Below, in pieces: positions 5,899 to 11,691 of a stretch of 11,691 bases of DNA (its first letter is position 1; every line of letters begins with the position of its first letter). Under the pieces are notes generated by a model, which searched no databases, was not told the DNA's origin, and was given only the letters and a program-made list of their open reading frames with translations. This DNA is from Bacillota bacterium. Lineage in GTDB: Bacteria; Bacillota; Clostridia; Christensenellales; CAG-138. The stretch lies in contig JAEWZS010000272.1 of NCBI GenBank assembly GCA_023458355.1, forward strand, positions 1-11,691, written 5' to 3'. The translations under genes were made by a program, and so were the position numbers.

Positions 5899-7218
5899 TT
5901 ATTCCGCTATACCGTAGAGCACCAACAATCCCCTATCGCTTAAAAGATAAGCGTCCACGGTGCCCGCTATTGTGACTGCATCCGCCATCGCGCTAAAATA
6001 TGCGTCCAGTTCATCCCATGATGCCCCGAGGAATTGCGGGCAGGATACCACCAAGCAGCCGTCGTCGTTGCTGATATCCTTTTCGAGCGCGTCCGCAACC
6101 GCAGCCTGCATGTCAGGAAGCCTAAAATCGATCACCGTTATGTCGACAGGTGTTAAATCAAACGTTGTATCCGTGCATTTGGGTGCGGCGTTTTGAATAT
6201 CCGCGTCGTAGCTTCGTAAAAGCGCAAATGCGGCTGTATCGGACATTCGAAAATAGTAGAGCTTGCCGCCGTAGCTTACATCATGCGCAGCGTCGGAATC
6301 GTAGGTAGGGTCAAAATGATAAAAACTGCCGCTAAGCTTTGCTGTGACCCACGCATGTCCATTGCCCTCGTCCATACCGATCGAGAGCACGCTTTCTATC
6401 CCCGCGAGGTTATAAAGCATGGCGAGCGCATTGGCAAACCCGTCGCAATTGCTTCTCCCTAAAACCAGAGCGTCATACAAGTAATCGGGCTTCTCATTTA
6501 CATCGTAGCTAATGTAATGCGTGGTGTTGATGAGTTTTCGATAAAGGTATTCGGCCTTTCCTTCTTCATCCTCAAGCGCAGCAGGAAGTGACAATACCAT
6601 TTCCTTTGCTTTTTCGTAGGCCTGAAGCTTCCTTTCAAAGTTTCCGCTTTCTAGCGCCGTCGTTTTCAGGCAGTAAAACACAGGCGTCTCTAAATCACCC
6701 TGAGGAGGCATAAGGTACTCGACGTCGAGATTATAGTTGCTTTCAAAAAAGGGATTATCGCAGGTAAGATAACTGTAGGATTGATAAATGTCGTCAACGG
6801 AGAGCTCGAAAGAGCTGAAATACGCACGCTCAAAACCAAATTCTAAAGCGTAAAGCATAGCCATATAAGGCAAAAGCATATCGCCTGAGATTTGGTCTTT
6901 ATAATATGCAGAGGTAATGTCTTGAAAGCTGCTTTTATAGGAAAGAAGCTCATCTTTATCTAGCGTTTCGAGGCGCTCGCCTTCAGGCGTGAACGCATGA
7001 AACACCGCTTCGTCCCTGGCGATGGAGCCCGTGATGCCTTCTATGGAGGAAATGCTCGATAGCGGTATTTTGTTGTAAAGATTATAAATGGGAGCAACGG
7101 GAGCACGAGACACGCGTCCCTCCATGTTGCCCGAATACCCTACGCAAGCTGAAAACGCGCCGCACAGGATCAGTGCGGCGAGTAAAGCAATAACCGCTTT
7201 TTGTCTAGATGCCCTCAC
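5899..7218 (-). CDS. Transglutaminase-like domain lipoprotein
   Basis: This is a 439-residue exported protein. The N-terminus has Arg/Lys, a hydrophobic run (8-23) and FSAC with Cys25, a plausible though non-ideal lipobox, so it is probably a membrane-anchored lipoprotein on the outer face. The central domain has the transglutaminase-like triad: Cys258 in SNCDGFANALAMLYN, His288 in GHAWV, and Asp303 in FDPTYD. About 200 residues before it and 120 after it match nothing I recognise. Such domains act as proteases, peptide cyclases or crosslinkers; the substrate is unknown. It starts with GTG at 7218, overlapping the TGA of the VanW gene as GTGA, with only a weak GGA upstream. Coupling to VanW translation is therefore likely, which suggests a joint job at the cell wall. 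The predicted signal sequence begins immediately at this GTG, which supports the start. Confidence 0.85.
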   Translation of the reverse strand: MRASRQKAVIALLAALILCGAFSACVGYSGNMEGRVSRAPVAPIYNLYNKIPLSSISSIEGITGSIARDEAVFHAFTPEGERLETLDKDELLSYKSSFQDITSAYYKDQISGDMLLPYMAMLYALEFGFERAYFSSFELSVDDIYQSYSYLTCDNPFFESNYNLDVEYLMPPQGDLETPVFYCLKTTALESGNFERKLQAYEKAKEMVLSLPAALEDEEGKAEYLYRKLINTTHYISYDVNEKPDYLYDALVLGRSNCDGFANALAMLYNLAGIESVLSIGMDEGNGHAWVTAKLSGSFYHFDPTYDSDAAHDVSYGGKLYYFRMSDTAAFALLRSYDADIQNAAPKCTDTTFDLTPVDITVIDFRLPDMQAAVADALEKDISNDDGCLVVSCPQFLGASWDELDAYFSAMADAVTIAGTVDAYLLSDRGLLVLYGIAE

Positions 7219-8891
7219 CCGTTGCTTCCGTCCGCATTTTCGCCTACCGTAGGCGTTATGGGGGTGGCACCGGGCGGCACGGCAAGTACCGCGGGGTCGC
7301 CGGTACCTATGCGAATTTCAGCAGCATTGCCGCGGTATTTATCGGTATGCAGGTATTTAGAGCTTTCAAGCACACCGTTGACGTATTTATCGAGATACGC
7401 CTCTGCTGTAAAGCCGTCGTGCGGTTGCACGGAAATAAGTTGGTAGCCGCGCGGTATTGCGGAATCCTCGGTATAGACCGGCTGATCGTGCACGGTGGTA
7501 GCCGTAACAACGCTTCTCGGTTTATATTGCACACCTTGAGGCAGAGGCTTGCCATAGAAGGAGGCGGTAACGGTGAGGTATTTTGAGTCGTTCGGATCGG
7601 GTTTAATGTACATAAATATGTAAATGGGTGCACCCGTATCGTTGAGGAATTTTAAATCGATACCGCTAGTGTCAACCGTCGCATCAAGGCCTTTATCTAC
7701 ATAGTCGGAGGGTATGGAATGCTTGCTGCGATCGGTTACATTGAGGTTGCCGCATAATAGTGCGTTGTAGAGTGTGGTGCTTGTTTGGCAAACACCACCG
7801 CCCGCCTGTAATGTGTATTCCTTACCGCCCGATATCCCGTTGGCTTCCTTCCAGCCGCCGTCCGTCGTGCGCGGGCCTACCACCTCGTTGTAGCTGAATG
7901 TCTCGCCGGGGGGCACAACATGGCAGTTTAGTATATCCGTCGCCTTTTGGATGTTAAAAACGCGATTCTCTACAATATCGGAGCCGCCGTTTCTGTAGCG
8001 GGTTGTGTAGGTTGAAATGCGCTCGGTATTTTCCTTTATAAAATCGAGTGTCATCGTTGGTGGAGTTTCTAAATAGACAGGCTTTACTTGTGCGTTGAGT
8101 TCCCCGCTTGTCACGGTATTTTTAACGAGATTCGCAGTTGCCTCCACGTCGAAAGAATAGCCGTTTTTACCATCGTAAAACGTAAAACTCTGTACGAAAT
8201 CTTCGCTCAAAGACGGAACGGCATAAGGCTCCTCGGGAGAGATATCAAACTGCGATTTGATATCTTGGAGGCTTAAAAGTAGAACCGAGTCCTTCACGCT
8301 GTAGGAAAGCGTAAAGTTTTTGCCCGTCTCCTTAAGCTCCGCTTTCAAACGTGCGTTTTCGAACATGTTGTCGGAGTGCCCGTAGGCTACAGCTTCAGCA
8401 ACAACCTCGTTTATGCCGGCCGACAAGCCGAGCTCTTCTGCTGACAGCGAATAGCTTCCGTTATCGGAGGTAAGCGTAATGCCCGCTTGCACAATTTTCG
8501 CGTGCGCAAGCTCTGTGATCTGCGCGCGAGCCTCATCGGCGGTCTTACCGCCAACATAGACATTATCGATATAAATGCCCTCTAATATTTTCTCATCACC
8601 CTCGGTGACAGAGCCGAGAGCTTCGCCTCTGTCGCCGCCAAACAGCACCACGAGTACCGCCGCAATTAATACCAACAAAGACGCTACAATCCATGTGCGC
8701 GCAGTTGCTTTTTGCCTGCGCCGCTTGCGTTTATTGGGAGTACCGGTTTTTTTCTTACCGTCGCTTTTTCTTGTACCGCTTTGTGAGGACGAGCGTGCGG
8801 AAATAGGCACCGCCTGCTTCACAACGCTGCGTTTTTGCACGTATTTGGGTACGCTAAGCTCTTTTGCACCTTTCCCTGTGCCTAAATCCAT
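7215..8891 (-). CDS. Membrane-anchored VanW domain protein with G5-like C-terminus
   Basis: This is a 558-residue protein with a 66-residue Ser/Lys/Arg-rich cytoplasmic head, one transmembrane segment (67-84), and a long outside part. The outside part starts with repeats resembling the peptidoglycan-binding_4 domain (about 100-290), then a VanW domain (about 300-430), then a G5-like region (about 455-530) and a Pro/Gly-rich tail. The VanW mark is the strongly conserved GGGVCQTSTTLYNA (364-377), with the upstream VVPPGETFSYNEVVGPRT. VanW proteins are named after a vancomycin-resistance cluster gene of unknown function and are common in Clostridia; nothing here indicates resistance. GGGAGG (8896-8901) lies only 4 bases before the ATG, closer than its neighbours. 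A TATAAT box is 34 bases upstream. It forms a unit with the downstream transglutaminase gene through a 4-base overlap. Confidence 0.9.
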   Translation of the reverse strand: MDLGTGKGAKELSVPKYVQKRSVVKQAVPISARSSSQSGTRKSDGKKKTGTPNKRKRRRQKATARTWIVASLLVLIAAVLVVLFGGDRGEALGSVTEGDEKILEGIYIDNVYVGGKTADEARAQITELAHAKIVQAGITLTSDNGSYSLSAEELGLSAGINEVVAEAVAYGHSDNMFENARLKAELKETGKNFTLSYSVKDSVLLLSLQDIKSQFDISPEEPYAVPSLSEDFVQSFTFYDGKNGYSFDVEATANLVKNTVTSGELNAQVKPVYLETPPTMTLDFIKENTERISTYTTRYRNGGSDIVENRVFNIQKATDILNCHVVPPGETFSYNEVVGPRTTDGGWKEANGISGGKEYTLQAGGGVCQTSTTLYNALLCGNLNVTDRSKHSIPSDYVDKGLDATVDTSGIDLKFLNDTGAPIYIFMYIKPDPNDSKYLTVTASFYGKPLPQGVQYKPRSVVTATTVHDQPVYTEDSAIPRGYQLISVQPHDGFTAEAYLDKYVNGVLESSKYLHTDKYRGNAAEIRIGTGDPAVLAVPPGATPITPTVGENADGSNG

Positions 8892-8924
8892 GCATCCTCC
8901 CGATAGAAAATCTTCCCTGCTCGT

Positions 8925-8930
8925 ATTATA
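8925..8930 (-). promoter_or_regulatory. -10 box (TATAAT) of the VanW-transglutaminase unit
   Basis: A perfect TATAAT on the minus strand lies 34 bases before the VanW start. The -35 position would fall within the right-hand terminator stem and shows no TTGACA match, so the promoter may be weak or activator-dependent. Confidence 0.45.
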
Positions 8931-8935
8931 ACCGC

Positions 8936-8972
8936 AAAATGCGCCGCTTCATAGGGGAAAAGCGGCGCATTT
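8936..8972 (-). terminator. Terminator of the thiolase-thioesterase-lpd operon
   Basis: A perfect 13-bp stem (8937-8949 with 8960-8972; core GCGCCGCTT/AAGCGGCGC) closes a 10-base loop and is followed on the minus strand by TTTT. It starts about 35 bases after the lpd stop codon. Its T-run ends a few bases from the TATAAT box of the next unit. Confidence 0.85.
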
Positions 8973-9007
8973 CACAAATCCGAAATAATTCGAGGTTATC
9001 CGTGTGT

Positions 9008-10375
9008 TTAAGACAGTTTGAACACTGCTTCGCGGAGGATCTCAGCAACCGTCGGGTGCGGGAACACAATCTCCTTAATCTTCTCTATGGGCGTTTGAAG
9101 CTCAATGAAAATGCCCGCCGCAACAATAAACTCCGAAGCGTAGTTTGAAAGCGCCTGTACACCTAAAATTATACCGCGCTTTTTATCAGCAATTACCTTA
9201 CATATGCCGTCACCGCCTTCGTTTTCCGCAAGGTAGCGGCCGCTGTATCGCATGGGCAACGTAACAACCTCAACATCATATCCCTTTTCACGCGCACTCG
9301 CTTCAGTCTCGCCGACAGATGCCAGCTCGGGGTTCGTATAGATTACGGAGGGAATGGCCGTATAGCGCATGAAGTCCGAAAGTCCCAGCATATGGTTGAT
9401 CGCAACCTCAGCCTCGCGGTACGCTGTGTGCGCGAGCATGGATTTTCCGTTCACGTCGCCTGCTGCATAGACGTTTTGAACATTTGTAAGCATATGCTCA
9501 TCCGTAACGACTGCGCCACGTTCAAGCTTAACGCCAATGCTCTCAAGTCCCATATTCAAAGTATTGGGCTTTCTTCCGATACAAACAAGCGCTGCGTCTG
9601 TTTCTAAAAAGATTTCTGCACCGTCTTTTTCATACCGCACGCCGTTATGTGTAATCTCGGTAACGCGGGCTGACAGCGCAAAGGAAATTCCCTTTTTCTC
9701 GTAGTTTTTTTGGAGCAGCGCTGAAAGCTCCTTATCGTTCTCGCCAGCGATATGGTCGAGCATCTCGACAACCGTCACCTTTGTGCCCGCAGAGCAAAAA
9801 TAAGAGGCCAGCTCAAGGCCGATTACGCCCCCGCCGATCACGCAAAGCGATGCGGGAATCTCTTTTACTTCAAGTGCTTCGCGGCTTGTCAAAGCAAACC
9901 CGCTCGCAAGCGCTTCTTGTAAGCCTTGAATTGGCGGCAGTGCGGGTACCGATCCCATGGCGAGAAGAAGCTTCTTCCCTTGATGCGTTTGACCTGCGAC
10001 TTCCACGCAAAAGCCGTCTTCACACTTCCCCGAAAGCTTTCCTTCGCCTTCTAAAAGAGTTACCTTTTGAGCCTTCAGTGTGCTTTTTACGCCGCCCGTC
10101 AAGAGCCTTACAACCTTATCCTTGCGGGCGACGACCTTCGCGTGGTCGAGGTTCAATTCGGATGCGTTTATACCGTATTTACCGCCGTTTACCGCACCAT
10201 CAAGGAGTTTGGCACTGTACAAAAGCGTTTTTGTGGGAATGCAGCCCTCGTTAAGGCATACGCCGCCCACCGACTTTTTTTCGATAAGGAGCACGTTCAT
10301 GCCTGCATGCCCTGCGCGCTCCGCTGCCAAATAACCGGCCGGTCCGCCGCCTATAATAATGAGATCGTACATCAT
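9008..10375 (-). CDS. lpdA: Dihydrolipoyl dehydrogenase (E3)
   Basis: This flavoenzyme oxidises dihydrolipoamide with NAD+ and is the E3 of 2-oxoacid dehydrogenase complexes or the L-protein of the glycine cleavage system. Its 455 residues are full length, with no lipoyl domain. Visible parts: FAD fold GGGPAG (9-14), redox disulfide GGVCLNEGCIPTK (Cys40, Cys45), NAD fold GGGVIGLELAS (181-191), second FAD contact AAGDVNG (304-310), and the catalytic His440-Glu445 pair in HPTVAE. GGAGG (10382-10386) is 6 bases before the ATG-ATG start. It is the third gene after thiolase and thioesterase, with 20 bases between it and the thioesterase stop, and is followed by a strong terminator. No E1 or E2 genes are visible, so the complex it serves is unknown. 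Confidence 0.95.
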   Translation of the reverse strand: MMYDLIIIGGGPAGYLAAERAGHAGMNVLLIEKKSVGGVCLNEGCIPTKTLLYSAKLLDGAVNGGKYGINASELNLDHAKVVARKDKVVRLLTGGVKSTLKAQKVTLLEGEGKLSGKCEDGFCVEVAGQTHQGKKLLLAMGSVPALPPIQGLQEALASGFALTSREALEVKEIPASLCVIGGGVIGLELASYFCSAGTKVTVVEMLDHIAGENDKELSALLQKNYEKKGISFALSARVTEITHNGVRYEKDGAEIFLETDAALVCIGRKPNTLNMGLESIGVKLERGAVVTDEHMLTNVQNVYAAGDVNGKSMLAHTAYREAEVAINHMLGLSDFMRYTAIPSVIYTNPELASVGETEASAREKGYDVEVVTLPMRYSGRYLAENEGGDGICKVIADKKRGIILGVQALSNYASEFIVAAGIFIELQTPIEKIKEIVFPHPTVAEILREAVFKLS

Positions 10376-10395
10376 GATTTTCCTCCGCGGGTACC

Positions 10396-10785
10396 TTATT
10401 GTTGAGCTTTCGCTCTTGTCTTTTCCATAAACCGCTCGGCATCGATGATGAAACGCTCGTGCGTGCCTTCACCGACAAGACTTGCACCGTCGTGTGCAGA
10501 AACCTTAAAAACAAGTCTTCGCCCATCAACTTCAATAAGCTCGCTTTGCGCCGTAACCTTCATACCCTCGGGTGTGGCACTTACATGCTTTACGTTCACC
10601 AGCGTTCCGACGGTAGTTTGTCCCTCTTTTAGATATGGTTGCACGCTTTGCATCGAGGCATCCTCCATGAGCGCCACCATCATGGGTGTTGCATAGACAT
10701 TAAGAAGCCCGCTTTTCATGGCTGCGGCGGTGTTCTTATCACTCACGATTACGCTTGCCTTACCTTGAATCCCCGTTTGCAGCAT
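10396..10785 (-). CDS. FlK-type hotdog acyl-CoA thioesterase
   Basis: This is a 129-residue thioesterase resembling fluoroacetyl-CoA thioesterase FlK, which hydrolyses an acyl-CoA to free acid and CoA in the cytoplasm. The triad known in FlK (Thr42, Glu50, His76) maps with constant offset to Thr33 in YATPMM, Glu41 in LMEDAS and His67 in NVKHVSATPEGM. The tail VDGRRLVFKVSAHDG and EGTHERFII also fits. The frame is open upstream to 10833, but the ATG at 10785 overlaps the thiolase TAA as TAATG and has GGAGG 7 bases before it, so the shorter form is chosen. Its place between thiolase and lpd suggests it acts on a CoA ester from that pathway, or protects the operon enzymes from a toxic acyl-CoA. 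The substrate is inferred, and fluoroacetate itself is unlikely to be the natural target in an anaerobe. Confidence 0.85.
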   Translation of the reverse strand: MLQTGIQGKASVIVSDKNTAAAMKSGLLNVYATPMMVALMEDASMQSVQPYLKEGQTTVGTLVNVKHVSATPEGMKVTAQSELIEVDGRRLVFKVSAHDGASLVGEGTHERFIIDAERFMEKTRAKAQQ

Positions 10786-11691
10786 TAAAGCGCCTCCACG
10801 ATAGCGGTAACACCCATGCCACCGCCCACGCAAAGTGTGGCGATGCCGCGTTTTTTACCCTGCCGCTTAAGCTCATACAAAAGCGTTACGAGAATACGGC
10901 ATCCGGATGCACCGATGGGGTGCCCAAGCGCAATTGCACCGCCGTTGACATTAAGTTTTTCCGCGGGGAAGCTTAGCTCGCTGCCGACCGCAACAGCCTG
11001 CGCTGCAAATGCTTCGTTTGCCTCGATAAGGTCGATATCGTCTATGGTAAGCCCGGTGCGTTTTAGCGCCTTTTTGGTGCTCGCAATAGGGCCTATGCCC
11101 ATGACTTCGGGTTCTACACCGGCGGACGTGCATATAAGAAGCTTCGCAAGCGGCTTTACGCCTAGCTCCTTAGCCTTCTCTACACTCATCACAATAACCG
11201 CGGCAGCACCGTCATTGATGCCGGATGCGTTTGCCGCCGTAACCGTACCGTCTTTTTGAAAGGCGGGTTTAAGCTTACTAAGCCCTTCTGCGGTAACGCC
11301 TGCGCGCGGGAACTCGTCTTTATTAAACTCGATTACTTCTTTTTTGACCTTTATTTGTACGGGTACGATCTCTTCGTCAAACTTGCCTTCGTTTTGCGCT
11401 TTCTCGCATTTTTGCTGGCTACTCGCAGCAAATGCATCCTGCACTTCACGCGTAATGCCGTATTTTTCGGCGACGTTCTCGGCAGTAACGCCCATGTGAT
11501 AGTCGTTAAATGCTTCCCATAGACCGTCCTTGATCATGGTGTCCACGAGTTTGCCGTCATTCATGCGGTACCCAAAGCGCGCCTGGGGAAGCACGTAAGG
11601 TGCAAGGCTCATGTTTTCCGTACCGCCCGCCACCACGATATCCGCATCTCCATTAGCGATGAGTGCAGCAGCTAAGCCCACGCATTTTAGG
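10785..11691 (-). CDS. Acetyl-CoA acetyltransferase (thiolase), N-terminus cut by window edge
   Basis: This biosynthetic/degradative thiolase condenses two acetyl-CoA to acetoacetyl-CoA or splits 3-ketoacyl-CoA. About 302 of an expected 390 or so residues are present; the frame is open to the right edge, reading Leu-Lys-Cys before the GTG at 11681, which is an internal Val. That Cys aligns with the residue six after the nucleophile of the C-x-S-G motif, so the nucleophile lies just outside. Visible marks, numbered from that Val: AGGTENMS (18-25), NEAFAAQ (222-228), GHPIGASG (253-260, catalytic His254) and CVGGGMG (284-290, catalytic Cys284). The C-terminus is complete, and the stop overlaps the next start (TAATG). 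It is the first visible gene of the operon; its promoter and any earlier genes lie outside. Sequence alone does not separate an AtoB/ThlA-like role from a longer-chain one. Confidence 0.93.
   Translation of the reverse strand, partial: LKCVGLAAALIANGDADIVVAGGTENMSLAPYVLPQARFGYRMNDGKLVDTMIKDGLWEAFNDYHMGVTAENVAEKYGITREVQDAFAASSQQKCEKAQNEGKFDEEIVPVQIKVKKEVIEFNKDEFPRAGVTAEGLSKLKPAFQKDGTVTAANASGINDGAAAVIVMSVEKAKELGVKPLAKLLICTSAGVEPEVMGIGPIASTKKALKRTGLTIDDIDLIEANEAFAAQAVAVGSELSFPAEKLNVNGGAIALGHPIGASGCRILVTLLYELKRQGKKRGIATLCVGGGMGVTAIVEAL
10793..10797 (-). promoter_or_regulatory. Ribosome binding site that fixes the thioesterase start
   Basis: GGAGG on the minus strand, inside the last codons of the thiolase gene, is 7 bases before the ATG at 10785. 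It supports this start over the in-frame ATG at 10833 and indicates coupled translation with the thiolase. Confidence 0.8.

Noticed and set aside
9781..10254. 157-residue plus-strand open frame antisense to lpd
   Set aside because: It is a shadow of a confidently assigned gene, with Arg/Pro/Leu-rich composition typical of antisense frames.
10786..10833. Longer thioesterase form starting at 10833
   Set aside because: It would overlap the thiolase gene by 49 bases. The ATG at 10785 has a good ribosome site and gives the N-terminus normal for FlK-type proteins.
11682..11684. Cys codon near the right edge as the thiolase nucleophile
   Set aside because: Spacing to the GDAD...AGG block is about six residues too short. 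It aligns with a non-catalytic position after the C-x-S-G motif, whose Cys lies beyond the window.

Overview
The window looks like a chromosomal segment of an anaerobic, medium-GC, Gram-positive bacterium, most likely an uncultured member of the Clostridia. The grounds are strong GGAGG-type ribosome binding sites on most genes, a DegV protein, a standalone MsmX/UgpC-type sugar-transporter ATPase, a VanW-domain wall-associated protein, and a flavin reductase-rubredoxin fusion of the kind known from acetogens and other strict anaerobes. I see no phage, plasmid, transposase, CRISPR, tRNA or rRNA signature. The species cannot be named from the sequence alone.

Layout, left to right. A 5'-truncated degV gene (plus strand, running in from the left edge) converges on a minus-strand ABC ATPase gene (803-1918). 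A symmetric hairpin at 753-788 between them can terminate both. Upstream of the ATPase lies a 364-base gene-free stretch. It holds a GC-rich, hairpin-dense segment (about 1935-2116) read best on the minus strand, an AT-rich likely promoter zone, and a terminator for the next operon. In the hairpin-dense segment, two hairpins have perfectly complementary 7-base loops. It is the best candidate here for an undescribed or unrecognised structured RNA. A three-gene, tightly coupled ABC-2 exporter operon follows (ATPase and two permeases, 4835 down to 2283).

The next spacer (4836-5166) holds a palindrome-rich, MITE-like element (4923-5145) with an internal bidirectional terminator. Beyond it lie an hrb-like flavin reductase-rubredoxin gene, then a two-gene unit whose stop and start overlap by four bases: a membrane-anchored VanW/G5 protein followed by a transglutaminase-like lipoprotein. 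The right end is a catabolic operon, transcribed right to left: acetyl-CoA acetyltransferase (its N-terminus cut by the window edge), an FlK-type hotdog thioesterase, and dihydrolipoyl dehydrogenase, closed by a strong terminator at 8937-8972.

Functionally the window is mixed: fatty-acid or lipid handling (DegV), sugar uptake (MsmX-type ATPase), small-molecule export (ABC-2 triplet), NO/O2 or electron-transfer chemistry (Hrb), cell-envelope proteins (VanW, transglutaminase) and acyl-CoA metabolism (thiolase, thioesterase, Lpd). Apart from degV every gene is on the minus strand. The genes themselves belong to known families. The less explained content is in the two large intergenic stretches.
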